In this document: in pieces, positions 34,366 through 43,084 of the stretch | Layout: each line of letters starts with the position of its first letter | Position numbering within the stretch: position 1 is the stretch's first letter | Assembly: GCA_007122315.1 (NCBI GenBank) | Contig: SKUB01000129.1 | Coordinates: 1 to 64,000, forward strand | Reading direction: 5' to 3' | Origin: Pseudomonadales bacterium | GTDB taxonomy: Bacteria; Pseudomonadota; Gammaproteobacteria; Pseudomonadales; Azotimanducaceae | DNA: 64,000 nt | Translations under genes and position numbers: made by a program | Notes under the pieces: generated by a model | Database searches by the model: none | Seen by the model: the letters and a program-made list of their open reading frames with translations, nothing else | What the model was told of the DNA's origin: nothing

Positions 34366-35168
34366 TACTGCGGCCCCTCGACGTAGCCCGGGAAGAACAG
34401 GACCTCGTCCTCCAGCATCGCCGCGAAGATGTCGGCCGCTGCAATCTCAGGTGGTTCCCAGTCGTCCGCCCGGTCGCGTCGGCCGTCTGCCAGCGGTCCC
34501 ACCGCATTGCGTCCGATGTTGGTGCGCATGCCTCCGGGGGAGGCCAGAAACACCTTGATACCGTAAGGCTCGAGTTCCTGCGCGGCCGCCTGGAAGATGC
34601 CCACCAGCGCCGCCTTGCTGGCCGCGTAGTGTCCGGTTCCGGGTGGTGCTGCGCGATGGGCGAGGATGGAGACCACGTTCAGGATGCTGCCGCTGCCCTG
34701 CTCTTTCATGATCGGGATGACCTGCTGCGCCAGGTCCACGTAGGCCCAGTAGTTCACCTCGAACAGGTGCTGGGCCATGTCCACGTCCATCTGTTCGAGG
34801 GTGGCAAGGTAGGAATAGCCGGCGTTGTTGAACAGGTAGTCCACCGTGCCGTAGGCCTCCAGCGCGGTTTCGATCACCCGCGCGCGCTGCGACCGCTCCG
34901 CAAGGTCCGCTTCCACCGCGATCGCTTCGCCGCCCTCGGCGATGACACGGGTGGCGAAGGCAGCCGACGGACCGAGGTTGATGTCCGCCAGGACCAGCTT
35001 CATCTCCTTCTCGGCGGCCAGCTTGGCCAGTTCGTATCCGAGTCCGCTCGACGAGCCGGTGATCACGGCCACTTTGCCGCGCCAGGGATCGTCTTCAGCC
35101 ATCACTGTAACGGGCAACAGCAGCATCGGCAGCAGCAGAAGTCGGCACAGTGCGGAAACGCTGGGCAT
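34365..35168 (-). CDS. Short-chain dehydrogenase/reductase with an N-terminal signal-like segment
   Basis: Classical SDR of unknown substrate. The 267-residue protein has TGSSSGLGYEL (cofactor loop), FNNAGYS, and the catalytic Ser-Tyr-Lys (SILAHRAAPPGTGHYAASK, key S..Y..K). It is preceded by a strong signal-type or anchor segment (about 1-24: Arg, LLLLPMLLLPV, then VMAEDD). The ATG at 35168 has a clear GGAGGGA ribosome site, so the segment is probably real. SDRs use NAD(P)H and are normally cytoplasmic, so an exported SDR would be odd; a membrane anchor facing inward is another option. Forms an operon with the downstream amidohydrolase. Confidence 0.85.
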   Translation of the reverse strand: MPSVSALCRLLLLPMLLLPVTVMAEDDPWRGKVAVITGSSSGLGYELAKLAAEKEMKLVLADINLGPSAAFATRVIAEGGEAIAVEADLAERSQRARVIETALEAYGTVDYLFNNAGYSYLATLEQMDVDMAQHLFEVNYWAYVDLAQQVIPIMKEQGSGSILNVVSILAHRAAPPGTGHYAASKAALVGIFQAAAQELEPYGIKVFLASPGGMRTNIGRNAVGPLADGRRDRADDWEPPEIAAADIFAAMLEDEVLFFPGYVEGPQ

Positions 35169-35241
35169 GGTCAGTCTCCCTCCAGAACCAGAATCGCCAT
35201 AATGCCGGGCGCCCTGCAGGACGCAAATCCCCAAGACCAGG

Positions 35242-37167
35242 TCACAACGGCCAGACGATGAGCAGCAGTGGCATGCTGACGGCGATCACCAGCAGTTCCA
35301 TGGGCAGACCGAGCCGCCAGTAGTCGCCGAATCCGAACCCGCCGGGACCCAGGATCAAGGTATTGTTCTGGTGTCCGATGGGGGTGAGGAAGGCGCAGGA
35401 CGCGCCGATGGCGACGGCCATCAGGAACGAGTCAGGGCTGACTCCCAGGGTGATGGCGGTGCTGATGGCGATGGGACACATCACCGCGGCTGTCGCTGCG
35501 TTGTTCATGAAGTCCGACAGGGTCATCGTCACGACCAGTATCAGCAGCAACCCGAGCACGGCATTACCGCCTGCGATGTTGTCCACCATGGCGGTGGCCA
35601 GCAAATCGGCAGCACCCGTACTCGCCATGGCGCCAGCCACAGGAATCAATGCCCCGAGGAGGACGATGACCGGCCAGTCGATGGCGTCGTAGAGGCTGCG
35701 CGGCGGCACCACGCGCAACAGCATGTAGGCCAGCACGCCGGCAACGAAAGACATGGCCGCCGGCACCAGGCCGAGAGCGGCTCCGCCAACGGCGAAGGCC
35801 ATGACCACGCCCGCGACCGTAGTCACGCGCTTGTCCGCAATGCCCAGGGATCGCTCGGCCAGGGGCACGCAGGCATAGTCGCGGGCGAACGAAGCAATGG
35901 CTTCTGCAGATCCCTGCACGAGCAACACATCTCCCGCCTCGATGGCGGTGGAACGCAGGCGCCTGATGCTCTGGCGCCCTTGCCGCGTCAACGCGAGCAG
36001 GTTGAGGCTGTAGCGGGTTCTGAGCTCGATGTCGCTAGCCGAGCGCCGGATCAGGCTCGACTCGGGTCGTGCCACCAACTCACGCAGGACCACATCTTCC
36101 GAGTCCCGCTTGCCGTCCTTGGCCGGTGTTTCTTCCTCATCTGACGAACTCTCATCTGCTGCCGTTTGCGAGGCGTCGTCCTCCGCGTCCTCGACCTCGC
36201 CGCGGTGCTCCTCCTGCGTACCTTTTTCCTCCTTGTCGTTGGCAGCGTCGGCGTCCTGGTCGCTGGCGTCCTCGGTAGGAACGTCCTCTTCCAGACGCAA
36301 ACCGAGATTCGAGAGCACTGCCGCAAGCGCCTCAGGCTCCGCCTCGATCACCAGGATGTCGCCCCGACGCAACACGCGACCCGGCCGCGGCGCAGCCACC
36401 CGATAATCGTTTCGCACCAGACCGATGATCTGGGCATCCGCATCCTCGAGCAGCGCCTCGGCGTCCCGCACCGTCTTGCCGCTGACTTTGCTCACTTCGG
36501 TGACTCTGGCCTCCGTGAGGTACTTGCCTGTTTCGAAGGTATCGGCGCTGGATGCCTCTCGCCTCGGGACCAGCCGCCAACCGAGCACCGCCACGAAGGT
36601 GATCCCGACAATCGCTACGCCTGCACCAACAGGCGTGTAATCGAACATCGCGAAGCCGCCGTCCCCGAGCTCGGCGCGGAAACCGGACACGATCAGGTTC
36701 GGAGGGGTTCCAATCATGGTCGTCATGCCCCCGAGAATGGTTCCGAACGCGAGCGGCATGAGCACCTGGCCGGGCGTGAGGTCGAGTCTGCCAGCGACAT
36801 GAATCGCAACCGGCATCAACAGCGCCATGGCTCCGACGTTGTTCATGAACGCGGACAGAAAGGCGCCGAGCCCCATCAGCGCCGTGATGGTGATCATGCG
36901 ACCTGAGTTCTTCGGCAACAGTCTCGCCGCCATCAGATCGACGACGCCTGCGTTCTGCAGGCCACGGCTGAGCACGAGCACTGCTGCCACCGTGATCACG
37001 GCCGGATGGCCGAAACCGACGAAGGCGGATTCGGCGGGCACGAGACCTGCCGCGACACAGGCCAGCAGCGACGTGATGGCGACGGAATCGTGTCGCCAGC
37101 GTCCCCACAGAAACAGGACCACGGTGGCCAGCAGGATGCCCAGGATCAATGACTGGTCAATGGTCAC
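35242..37167 (-). CDS. SLC13/DASS-type permease with two RCK_C domains and an acidic insert
   Basis: Predicted Na+-coupled anion transporter or ArsB/NhaD-like permease; the substrate could be a dicarboxylate, sulfate or similar. The 641-residue protein has membrane helices in two halves (about 5-200 and 445-640) and each half carries a family motif (MNNVGAMALLMPV and MNNAATAAVMCPI). Two TrkA-C (RCK_C) domains lie between them (about 217-285 and 358-430). A 66-residue linker between the two (about 293-358) has 29 Asp/Glu residues and no hydrophobic core. The start ATG is at 37167. USP lies 39 bases upstream on the same strand. Confidence 0.87.
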   Translation of the reverse strand: MTIDQSLILGILLATVVLFLWGRWRHDSVAITSLLACVAAGLVPAESAFVGFGHPAVITVAAVLVLSRGLQNAGVVDLMAARLLPKNSGRMITITALMGLGAFLSAFMNNVGAMALLMPVAIHVAGRLDLTPGQVLMPLAFGTILGGMTTMIGTPPNLIVSGFRAELGDGGFAMFDYTPVGAGVAIVGITFVAVLGWRLVPRREASSADTFETGKYLTEARVTEVSKVSGKTVRDAEALLEDADAQIIGLVRNDYRVAAPRPGRVLRRGDILVIEAEPEALAAVLSNLGLRLEEDVPTEDASDQDADAANDKEEKGTQEEHRGEVEDAEDDASQTAADESSSDEEETPAKDGKRDSEDVVLRELVARPESSLIRRSASDIELRTRYSLNLLALTRQGRQSIRRLRSTAIEAGDVLLVQGSAEAIASFARDYACVPLAERSLGIADKRVTTVAGVVMAFAVGGAALGLVPAAMSFVAGVLAYMLLRVVPPRSLYDAIDWPVIVLLGALIPVAGAMASTGAADLLATAMVDNIAGGNAVLGLLLILVVTMTLSDFMNNAATAAVMCPIAISTAITLGVSPDSFLMAVAIGASCAFLTPIGHQNNTLILGPGGFGFGDYWRLGLPMELLVIAVSMPLLLIVWPL

Positions 37168-37206
37168 GAGCCGCCTCCTCGGTCTCCATACCTTCGGAAC
37201 TGCCGA

Positions 37207-38085
37207 TCACTGCACGACCAGGACGTCACAATCGGACTCGTCGAGCACGCGCAACGTCACGCTACCGAGCAGAAACTGTTCGGTTGGGGGGCGCGCGTGC
37301 TTGCCGATCACAAGCAGATCAGCTTCCACTTCCGCGGCCTGCTCCAAAAGCGCGGTAGCCGGGTCACCAACGACGACTCGATGGCTCGACGCCGGGGGCA
37401 ACGGTCCGATGTCACCCACCAGATTTTCCATCCTCTGTTCCGTCTTCAACAGCAGCCGCCGGCGGAACTTCGCCAGTCCCTCGTGGTTGACGCGCATGTA
37501 CGATGCGCTGCGGGGTGAAGGGTTGTCGAAAACGTGGATGAGATGCAGGGCGGCTCCAGGCGCAAGCGCTCGCGCCCAGTCAAGCGCGCGCTTCGCGTAA
37601 TCAGAGAAGTCCATGGCAACGAGAACGTTGCGGTAGCCTGCCTCGGCCTCTCGCCTGACCAGGAGAACAGGTTCCGGATGCGCTCTGAGCAGAGCGCGGC
37701 TGGTGGTGCCCAGGGCGAGTTGATGTTTCTTGTGCTGCCCCCTCGCACCTACCACCAGCAGGTCGAAGTCCTCGGCCACCTCGAGGACGTTTTCCAGGGT
37801 CTTGCCGCTCTTCACCAGTGGCTCGAGGATGCAGCCGGTGTCTTCGGCCACTTCCTTCAGCAATCGCTCCAGCGTCTGGCGGGCACCGGCTTCGAACGGT
37901 TCCGGCAAGTCATGTGCCCCCCCGAACAGACGTCTCAAGCCGTCGAGCACCCCTCGCTCGACGACATGCAGTGCCGCAATGCGCCCGATCACGAGTTCGT
38001 TCGCGAGTCGGGCACTGCGGGTAACGGCATGCCGCGCGCCGGCGGAGAAGTCGGTAATGGCGAGGATCGAATCGAGGTGAGGCAT
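37207..38085 (-). CDS. Tandem-domain universal stress protein
   Basis: UspA-superfamily protein with two tandem domains (about 1-145 and 150-292). The first carries the ATP-binding pattern G-2x-G-9x-GT (GARGQHKKHQLALGTTS); the second is degenerate (GKHARPP...FLLGS), so it may bind ATP only in one half. In some genomes such proteins regulate neighbouring transporters, here an RCK-domain permease, but that is inference. I used ATG 38085 (MPHLDSIL), with GGAG nine to ten bases upstream; ATG 38100 is also in frame. Confidence 0.88.
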   Translation of the reverse strand: MPHLDSILAITDFSAGARHAVTRSARLANELVIGRIAALHVVERGVLDGLRRLFGGAHDLPEPFEAGARQTLERLLKEVAEDTGCILEPLVKSGKTLENVLEVAEDFDLLVVGARGQHKKHQLALGTTSRALLRAHPEPVLLVRREAEAGYRNVLVAMDFSDYAKRALDWARALAPGAALHLIHVFDNPSPRSASYMRVNHEGLAKFRRRLLLKTEQRMENLVGDIGPLPPASSHRVVVGDPATALLEQAAEVEADLLVIGKHARPPTEQFLLGSVTLRVLDESDCDVLVVQ

Positions 38086-38182
38086 CAACCGGATCTCCAT
38101 TACCGCGGTTGCTGTCGCAGGAGGCGAAAGGTATCCGACCCCGCGTCAGTTTGCAGTGATTTCCTGAACACCGCTGGGCTGG

Positions 38183-38722
38183 TCAAGCAACCACCCCACT
38201 CACCTCCAGAAGGATCCATAGCCCAATCAGCAGGAAGAGCAATGCGCTGAGCCAGCGTATCCGAGTCATGGGTAAACGGCCGGCGAAGCGCTGTCCGAGC
38301 CAGATCGCCGGCGCATTGACCATCACCACACCGAGCACCCCGCCGGCAAGAACCGGAAGGAACACGTCGAATCGAGCTGCGAGGGCCAACGTGGCGAGCT
38401 GTGTCTTGTCGGCCATCTCGAGCAGGAAATAACTCACGGCCACGGTCATGAATTGACCGCCAGACGAAGTCGGATCCGGTGGTTGTTGCGACTCGGGAAA
38501 AAGGGACCACGCCGCCATGGCCAGGAAGGATGCTCCAAGAACCCAACCCAGCACATCACTGGCAAGCCAGTCGGCAAGCAATGTTCCGACCCCGGCAGCC
38601 AGTGCCAGATTGGCGCTGATACCGGCGACCAGACCCAACAGAACCAGCAACGGCCGCTGGTAGCGAATGATCAGCAGGATGGTGAGAAACAGGCTCTTGT
38701 CGCCTATTTCGGCAACGCCCAC
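38183..38722 (-). CDS. TMEM165/Gdt1 (UPF0016)-family membrane protein
   Basis: Six- to seven-helix membrane protein of the Gdt1 family, whose members transport Mn2+ or Ca2+. The 179-residue frame from GTG 38722 contains both signature motifs, EIGDKS at residues 5-10 and EMADKT in the second half. That GTG leaves only three residues before the first motif, whereas the family normally starts about ten residues earlier, in a segment like MEAFLVS. Here the upstream frame reads I-EAFLVSIVLVGVAEIGDK from ATC at 38752-38750, with the SD-like AGAGGG upstream. I list the conventional start; the real one is probably the ATC codon. It lies 14 bases from the in-frame mnmE stop. Confidence 0.8.
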   Translation of the reverse strand: MGVAEIGDKSLFLTILLIIRYQRPLLVLLGLVAGISANLALAAGVGTLLADWLASDVLGWVLGASFLAMAAWSLFPESQQPPDPTSSGGQFMTVAVSYFLLEMADKTQLATLALAARFDVFLPVLAGGVLGVVMVNAPAIWLGQRFAGRLPMTRIRWLSALLFLLIGLWILLEVSGVVA

Positions 38723-38764
38723 CAGAACAATGGAAACCAGGAAAGCTTCGATATCCCCGCCCTC

Positions 38765-40135
38765 TCACTTGCCGATGCAGAAACTCGAGAAGATACGGCC
38801 AAGAAGAGCATCGGGTGTCATGCTACCAACGATCTCACCGAGGTGCGCATGCGTGATCCGAAGATCCTCCGCAACAAGGTCGCCCGCGCCGCTGCTCGCG
38901 AGCGTCTCGAGCGCCGCTCTGATTCCGTCAGCGGCGAGGTCCATTGCATGCAGATGCCTGGCGCGCGCAGTGAAGGTGGTCTGCGGATCGGCGCTGAAAC
39001 CAACCTGATCACGTATGCACTGCTTGAGAGCTTCGAGGCCTTGTCCGGTCAGCACGCTGGTCGCCACCACAGGCAGGTTACCGGAATACGCAGAAAGGTG
39101 GTCAGGCGGCAGCAGATCAGATTTGGTACGAACGAGGATCACCTTGGCGGGAACGGTTGCGCCGACAAGACGTGTCACCTCGAGCCTATCCTTGGGCAGG
39201 TCCATATCTTCGGTGGCATCAACCAGAAGCAGGAGGCAGTCGGCGCGTTCGATCTCCGTTCGGGCACGACGGATGCCTTCCTGCTCCACCGGATCCGCGC
39301 TGCTGCGCAGACCCGCGGTATCGAGCAGTTGCACAGGCAACCCGTCGAGATCGATGCGCTCGGTGAGGATGTCTCGCGTCGTTCCAGGTATGGCGGTGAC
39401 AATGGCCGTGTCCCGCCGCGCGAGCGTATTCATCAAGCTCGACTTCCCCGCGTTCGGGGCGCCGGCAAGAACCAGCGTGATGCCCACGCTCAGCAGGACG
39501 CCCTGCCCTGCCTGGGCACGAATCGCTTCCAGCATCGTGGCCAGCCCGACGAGGCGGGACTGCACGTCACCGTCCGCCAGAAAGTCCACTTCCTCGTCCG
39601 GAAAGTCCATGGCGGCTTCCACATAGACCCGCAACGCCGTCACCGCCTCCATCAGTTCGTGCACCTGCCGCGAGAAGTCACCCTGCAGGCTTCGCAGCGC
39701 ACCCCGGGCTGCTGCTTCGGTTCCTGCATCGATGAGGTCGGCAATGGCTTCCGCCTGGGCGAGATCAAGGCGGTCGTTGAGGAAGGCCCGCTCCGAGAAC
39801 TCCCCGGGCCGCGCCAGGCGCGCGCCGAGTCCGAGGGCTGCGCGGAGGATGCGCTGCAACACCACAGGGCTGCCGTGCCCCTGCAGTTCCACCACATCCT
39901 CGCCGGTAAAGGACCGGGGCCCACGGAAACCGATGGCGATGCCGTCGTCGAGCAGTTCGCCCGATCCGTCCCGGATCAGGCAGTGATGCGCATGGCGAGG
40001 CTGCAGGGTTCGTCCGGCAAGGGACTCGCCGATGGCAAAAGCTGCGGGGCCGGACAGGCGGACGATGCCGATGCCGCCGCGCCCGTCCGCAGTAGCCACC
40101 GCAGCAATGGTGTCGCTTTCGCCTGGCAGGGACAT
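38765..40135 (-). CDS. mnmE: tRNA modification GTPase MnmE (TrmE)
   Basis: K+-activated GTPase that works with MnmG at U34 of tRNA. The 456-residue protein has the N-terminal folate-binding domain (SDTIAAVAT, RPGEFSERAF), the central G domain with P-loop GAPNAGKSSL, DTAGLR and TKSD, and the invariant C-terminal FCIGK. Complete and likely active. The ATG at 40135 fits (MSLPGESDTIAA). Its stop codon (TGA, 38767-38765) is in the same frame as the downstream Gdt1-like gene. Confidence 0.96.
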   Translation of the reverse strand: MSLPGESDTIAAVATADGRGGIGIVRLSGPAAFAIGESLAGRTLQPRHAHHCLIRDGSGELLDDGIAIGFRGPRSFTGEDVVELQGHGSPVVLQRILRAALGLGARLARPGEFSERAFLNDRLDLAQAEAIADLIDAGTEAAARGALRSLQGDFSRQVHELMEAVTALRVYVEAAMDFPDEEVDFLADGDVQSRLVGLATMLEAIRAQAGQGVLLSVGITLVLAGAPNAGKSSLMNTLARRDTAIVTAIPGTTRDILTERIDLDGLPVQLLDTAGLRSSADPVEQEGIRRARTEIERADCLLLLVDATEDMDLPKDRLEVTRLVGATVPAKVILVRTKSDLLPPDHLSAYSGNLPVVATSVLTGQGLEALKQCIRDQVGFSADPQTTFTARARHLHAMDLAADGIRAALETLASSGAGDLVAEDLRITHAHLGEIVGSMTPDALLGRIFSSFCIGK

Positions 40136-40173
40136 GAGCGCTGAATCACCCCGCGGTGCCGGAACACGCGGCG

Positions 40174-41916
40174 CTACTTGGCGCCCTTCGTTGCTCCCGC
40201 CTTCTGCTCGATCTGCCGCATGACGTACCACTGCTGAGCGATGGAGAGGACGTTGTTGGTCAGCCAGTAGAGCACGAGACCCGCCGGGAAGAACAGGAAC
40301 AGCACGGTGAACATCACCGGCATCAGTTTCATGATCTTCGCCTGCATGGGATCAGGCGGCGGCGGGTTGAGCTGCATCTGGATGAACATGGTCGCGCCCA
40401 TCAACAGCGGCAGCACGAAATAGGGATCGATGGCCGAGAGATCATCGATCCAGAGCATGAACGGCGCGTGGCGCAGCTCCACTGATTCATACAGGACCCA
40501 GTAGAGCGCCAGAAACACCGGCATCTGCAGCAGCAAGGGCAGACAGCCGCCCAGGGGATTGATTTTCTCCTTCTTGTAGAGACTCATCATTTCCTGGGAC
40601 AGTTTCTGGCGGTCGTCGCTGTAACGTTCCTGCAGCCGCTTCATCTCCGGCGCCATGCGACGCATGTTGGCCATGGACCGATAGGCGGCGGCAGACAGGG
40701 GGTACAGGACCAACTTCACGAGCAGGGTCAGCAGGATGATCGCCACTCCCCAATTGCCGGCGATGCCGTGGAGGAAATCCAGCACCCTGAACAGCGGTAC
40801 CGAGATCCACCACAGGAAGCCGTAATCCACGGTCAGGTTCAGGTTGTCAGAGATCTCTGCAAGCCGGCTTTGGATTTTTGGTCCAGCGTAGAACGTGGCT
40901 GCAATGACCTGAGAACCGGAGGCTGGAACTTCGACGATGGGGCCGATGAACTCGACCAGGTAGGTTCCGTCGGGGCGCTGCCGGCCACGGTAGAGGTGTT
41001 CGGCGTCGCTGTCCGGGATCCATGCGGAGAGGAAATAATGCTGCAGCATGGCGAGCCAGCCACCGCGAACACGTGCCTCCCAGCCTGATTCCAGATCCGA
41101 GAAACTGACCTTCTTATAGCGGGTGTCCTCCAGGGTGAACGCAGGGCCCACATAAGGCCGCATCCCCATGCCTGGCGGGGAAAAATCCGGTGGCTGGCCG
41201 CCGGAGCGGCGGATCTGCGCATACATGGCGGTACGCAGCGGGCGCGTGAGGGGATTGGTCAGGTGATACTCGAGGCGGACCTTATAGTCGCCGCGGGTGA
41301 AAATGAAACGTTTCTCCACGCGCACGCCGTCGTCACCCTCGAACACCAGCGGCACGACCAGTTCGTCGTCTCCGGGACCCATCTCGAACAGATCGCGATC
41401 CGTACGGTAGTTCGGGCGTCCTTCCGGACGGGCATCGACCCCGTCAGGCCCAGCGAGGCCGCTCTGGGCCACGTAGAGAAAACTAGGAGTGCGATCCAAG
41501 AGGGTCAGCGGTACGTCCGGTGTATCGAGGCTGACCGGATGCCCGGGCAGTGTCACCTTGACGATATCGCCACGCCGATCGAGCCACACATTGAGGGTAT
41601 CGGTACGAACCCGGATCAGTCCTTCCTGGGACAGCGGCGCAGCGTCGGGGCTCGGCGCGGCGATCTCGGGCACCTGCCCGGCGACGACATCCGGAACCTC
41701 GTCATCCGCAGGTTGCCGCGACGCTTCCGCTGCTTCGGGATCCGGAACACCTGTTTCCGGCACATCAAGATCGACCAGGGGATCCGCGGTGGCGGCCCCG
41801 GCGTCAGCCGGACGCGCCGCGCTGCCGTAATCCTGATTCCAGGCGAGGATGAGCAGGTAGGCGGTGATGAGCAGCCCGGCAAGCAAGGCATAGCGGATGA
41901 TCTCGGTCTGCTGCAT
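40174..41916 (-). CDS. yidC: Membrane protein insertase YidC
   Basis: Inserts and folds inner-membrane proteins alone or with SecYEG, including ATP synthase c. The 580-residue protein has an N-terminal membrane helix (about 7-25), an acidic and Ala/Pro-rich linker (about 35-95), a periplasmic beta domain (about 95-350) and the conserved C-terminal five-helix core with the hydrophilic-groove Arg in YRSMANMRRMAP. The C-terminal core (about 355-580) is intact. The start ATG 41916 shares one base with the yidD stop. Confidence 0.95.
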   Translation of the reverse strand: MQQTEIIRYALLAGLLITAYLLILAWNQDYGSAARPADAGAATADPLVDLDVPETGVPDPEAAEASRQPADDEVPDVVAGQVPEIAAPSPDAAPLSQEGLIRVRTDTLNVWLDRRGDIVKVTLPGHPVSLDTPDVPLTLLDRTPSFLYVAQSGLAGPDGVDARPEGRPNYRTDRDLFEMGPGDDELVVPLVFEGDDGVRVEKRFIFTRGDYKVRLEYHLTNPLTRPLRTAMYAQIRRSGGQPPDFSPPGMGMRPYVGPAFTLEDTRYKKVSFSDLESGWEARVRGGWLAMLQHYFLSAWIPDSDAEHLYRGRQRPDGTYLVEFIGPIVEVPASGSQVIAATFYAGPKIQSRLAEISDNLNLTVDYGFLWWISVPLFRVLDFLHGIAGNWGVAIILLTLLVKLVLYPLSAAAYRSMANMRRMAPEMKRLQERYSDDRQKLSQEMMSLYKKEKINPLGGCLPLLLQMPVFLALYWVLYESVELRHAPFMLWIDDLSAIDPYFVLPLLMGATMFIQMQLNPPPPDPMQAKIMKLMPVMFTVLFLFFPAGLVLYWLTNNVLSIAQQWYVMRQIEQKAGATKGAK

Positions 41917-42146
41917 CAGTGCTTGGCCTCATTCGGGCAGGGTACCGGGTCGTATCCACCTTCGTGGAACGGATGACAGCGCCCAACCCGGCGCAACGCC
42001 AGCCAGGTGCCTTTGAAGACCCCGTAGCGCTGCAGGGCTTCCATCGCGTAGGCGGAGCACGTGGGGTGGAATCGGCAATGAGGACCCAGCAGCGGGCTGA
42101 TGAGATATTGATAGCCGCGGATGCAAGCGATCAGAACCCGTTTCAC
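41916..42146 (-). CDS. yidD: Membrane protein insertion efficiency factor YidD
   Basis: Small membrane-associated protein that assists insertion through YidC. The 76-residue protein has the Cys-containing motif [15 protein letters not shown] and [15 protein letters not shown], complete for the family. It starts at GTG 42146, overlapping the rnpA stop (GTGA), and its stop shares a base with yidC. The tight rnpA-yidD-yidC packing implies one transcript. Confidence 0.95.
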   Translation of the reverse strand: MKRVLIACIRGYQYLISPLLGPHCRFHPTCSAYAMEALQRYGVFKGTWLALRRVGRCHPFHEGGYDPVPCPNEAKH

Positions 42147-42535
42147 GACCGCCCTCCGGACCGCCCCTCACCGTTTCCCTGCAGCTGCTGCTCGAGACGC
42201 GCCCAGAGCTGCTCCAGGCTCTCGGCCAGCATCTGCTTGCTGCATGCACCCGCTCCCGGTCGTGCCAGGATCACCACATCGACGGGGCGAGTGAGCGAGC
42301 GCTGTCGAAACGTTTCACGTACCTGGCGGCGGATCCGATTTCGGTCCACTGCGCGCTTCGCATGCCGTTTACCGACAACCATACCCATGCGACTCGTGGT
42401 GCCGGTTCCCGGCGACGCAAGCAGAAGAAACGGATGGCGGCTCAGACGTATTGCAGCGGTGGCGAACACCCGATCGAAATCAGCTTTACCGGGCAACCTG
42501 CGCTGGTGGCCGAATCCCTGTGGACCTCTCCCCAT
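42143..42535 (-). CDS. rnpA: Ribonuclease P protein component
   Basis: Protein cofactor of RNase P, which matures tRNA 5' ends. The 130-residue protein has the RNR motif [15 protein letters not shown] and the early hallmark [12 protein letters not shown]. The ATG at 42535 gives a normal-length protein; the frame stays open further upstream through the rpmH region, which I treat as non-coding in this frame. The C-terminus ([11 protein letters not shown]) is Gly/Arg-rich. Confidence 0.92.
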   Translation of the reverse strand: MGRGPQGFGHQRRLPGKADFDRVFATAAIRLSRHPFLLLASPGTGTTSRMGMVVGKRHAKRAVDRNRIRRQVRETFRQRSLTRPVDVVILARPGAGACSKQMLAESLEQLWARLEQQLQGNGEGRSGGRS

Positions 42536-42581
42536 GCCCTCGCCGGGACCGACGCGAGTCGGCTGTCCGGCATGCGGCTGG

Positions 42582-42716
42582 TCAGGCGCAGAGACGCTTG
42601 CGCCCTTTGGCGCGCCGGCGGGCGAGAACGGCACGCCCATGACGGGTCGCCATGCGAGCGCGGAAACCGTGGGTCCGCTTGCGCTTCAAATTGCTGGGCT
42701 GGAACGTGCGCTTCAT
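42582..42716 (-). CDS. rpmH: 50S ribosomal protein L34
   Basis: 44-residue ribosomal protein. It reads [22 protein letters not shown]...KGRKRLCA, the invariant L34 sequence apart from a final Cys in place of the usual Ser. First gene of the minus-strand rpmH-rnpA-yidD-yidC-mnmE group and the nearest gene to the origin on that side. It is transcribed from a very strong promoter about 90 bases upstream. Confidence 0.98.
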   Translation of the reverse strand: MKRTFQPSNLKRKRTHGFRARMATRHGRAVLARRRAKGRKRLCA

Positions 42717-42808
42717 GGTCTCGACTCACCAATTCAACTGACTGCCATCCGGCAGATCACCGGGCCGTGATGACTTAGCGTCAGAGACGGTCCGGAAAAA
42801 GAGCCGCG

Positions 42809-42837
42809 ATTCTAATGATGGCCTCCGGAGGTGTCAA
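42809..42837 (-). promoter_or_regulatory. Near-consensus sigma70 promoter of the rpmH operon
   Basis: On the minus strand, a perfect TTGACA (42832-42837) and TAGAAT (42809-42814) are separated by exactly 17 bases, which contain the palindrome CCTCCGGAGG. The expected start is near 42802, giving an 85-base leader before rpmH. Confidence 0.8.
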
Positions 42838-43075
42838 TTTGGCCGGGCCCGAAGAGCTGTCGGGAGACGTAAAGATATAAGAATGTATTAGAAAGACTTG
42901 TTGTGGTTGTTTGTTGGGGTCTCCGTGGCTGTGGACAGTCCGCCTGACGCTGCAGGTGGCGGTGGTTTCAGACTGATGGCTGCTTGTGCGTGAACGCCCC
43001 GGAACCCTGTAGGTAGAAACGGGAGCGATGTGCGTAAGTGTCCCCTTGCACCGTTTTGGTGCGACGGCGGGGAAG

Positions 43076-43084
43076 TTATCCACA
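43076..43084 (+). promoter_or_regulatory. Consensus DnaA box
   Basis: TTATCCACA matches the strong DnaA box exactly. It is 228 bases upstream of the dnaA ATG. Confidence 0.75.

Noticed and set aside
42928-42937. Second DnaA box (CTGTGGACAG) in the origin region
   Set aside because: It differs from the consensus at two or more positions, so it was left out of the feature list.
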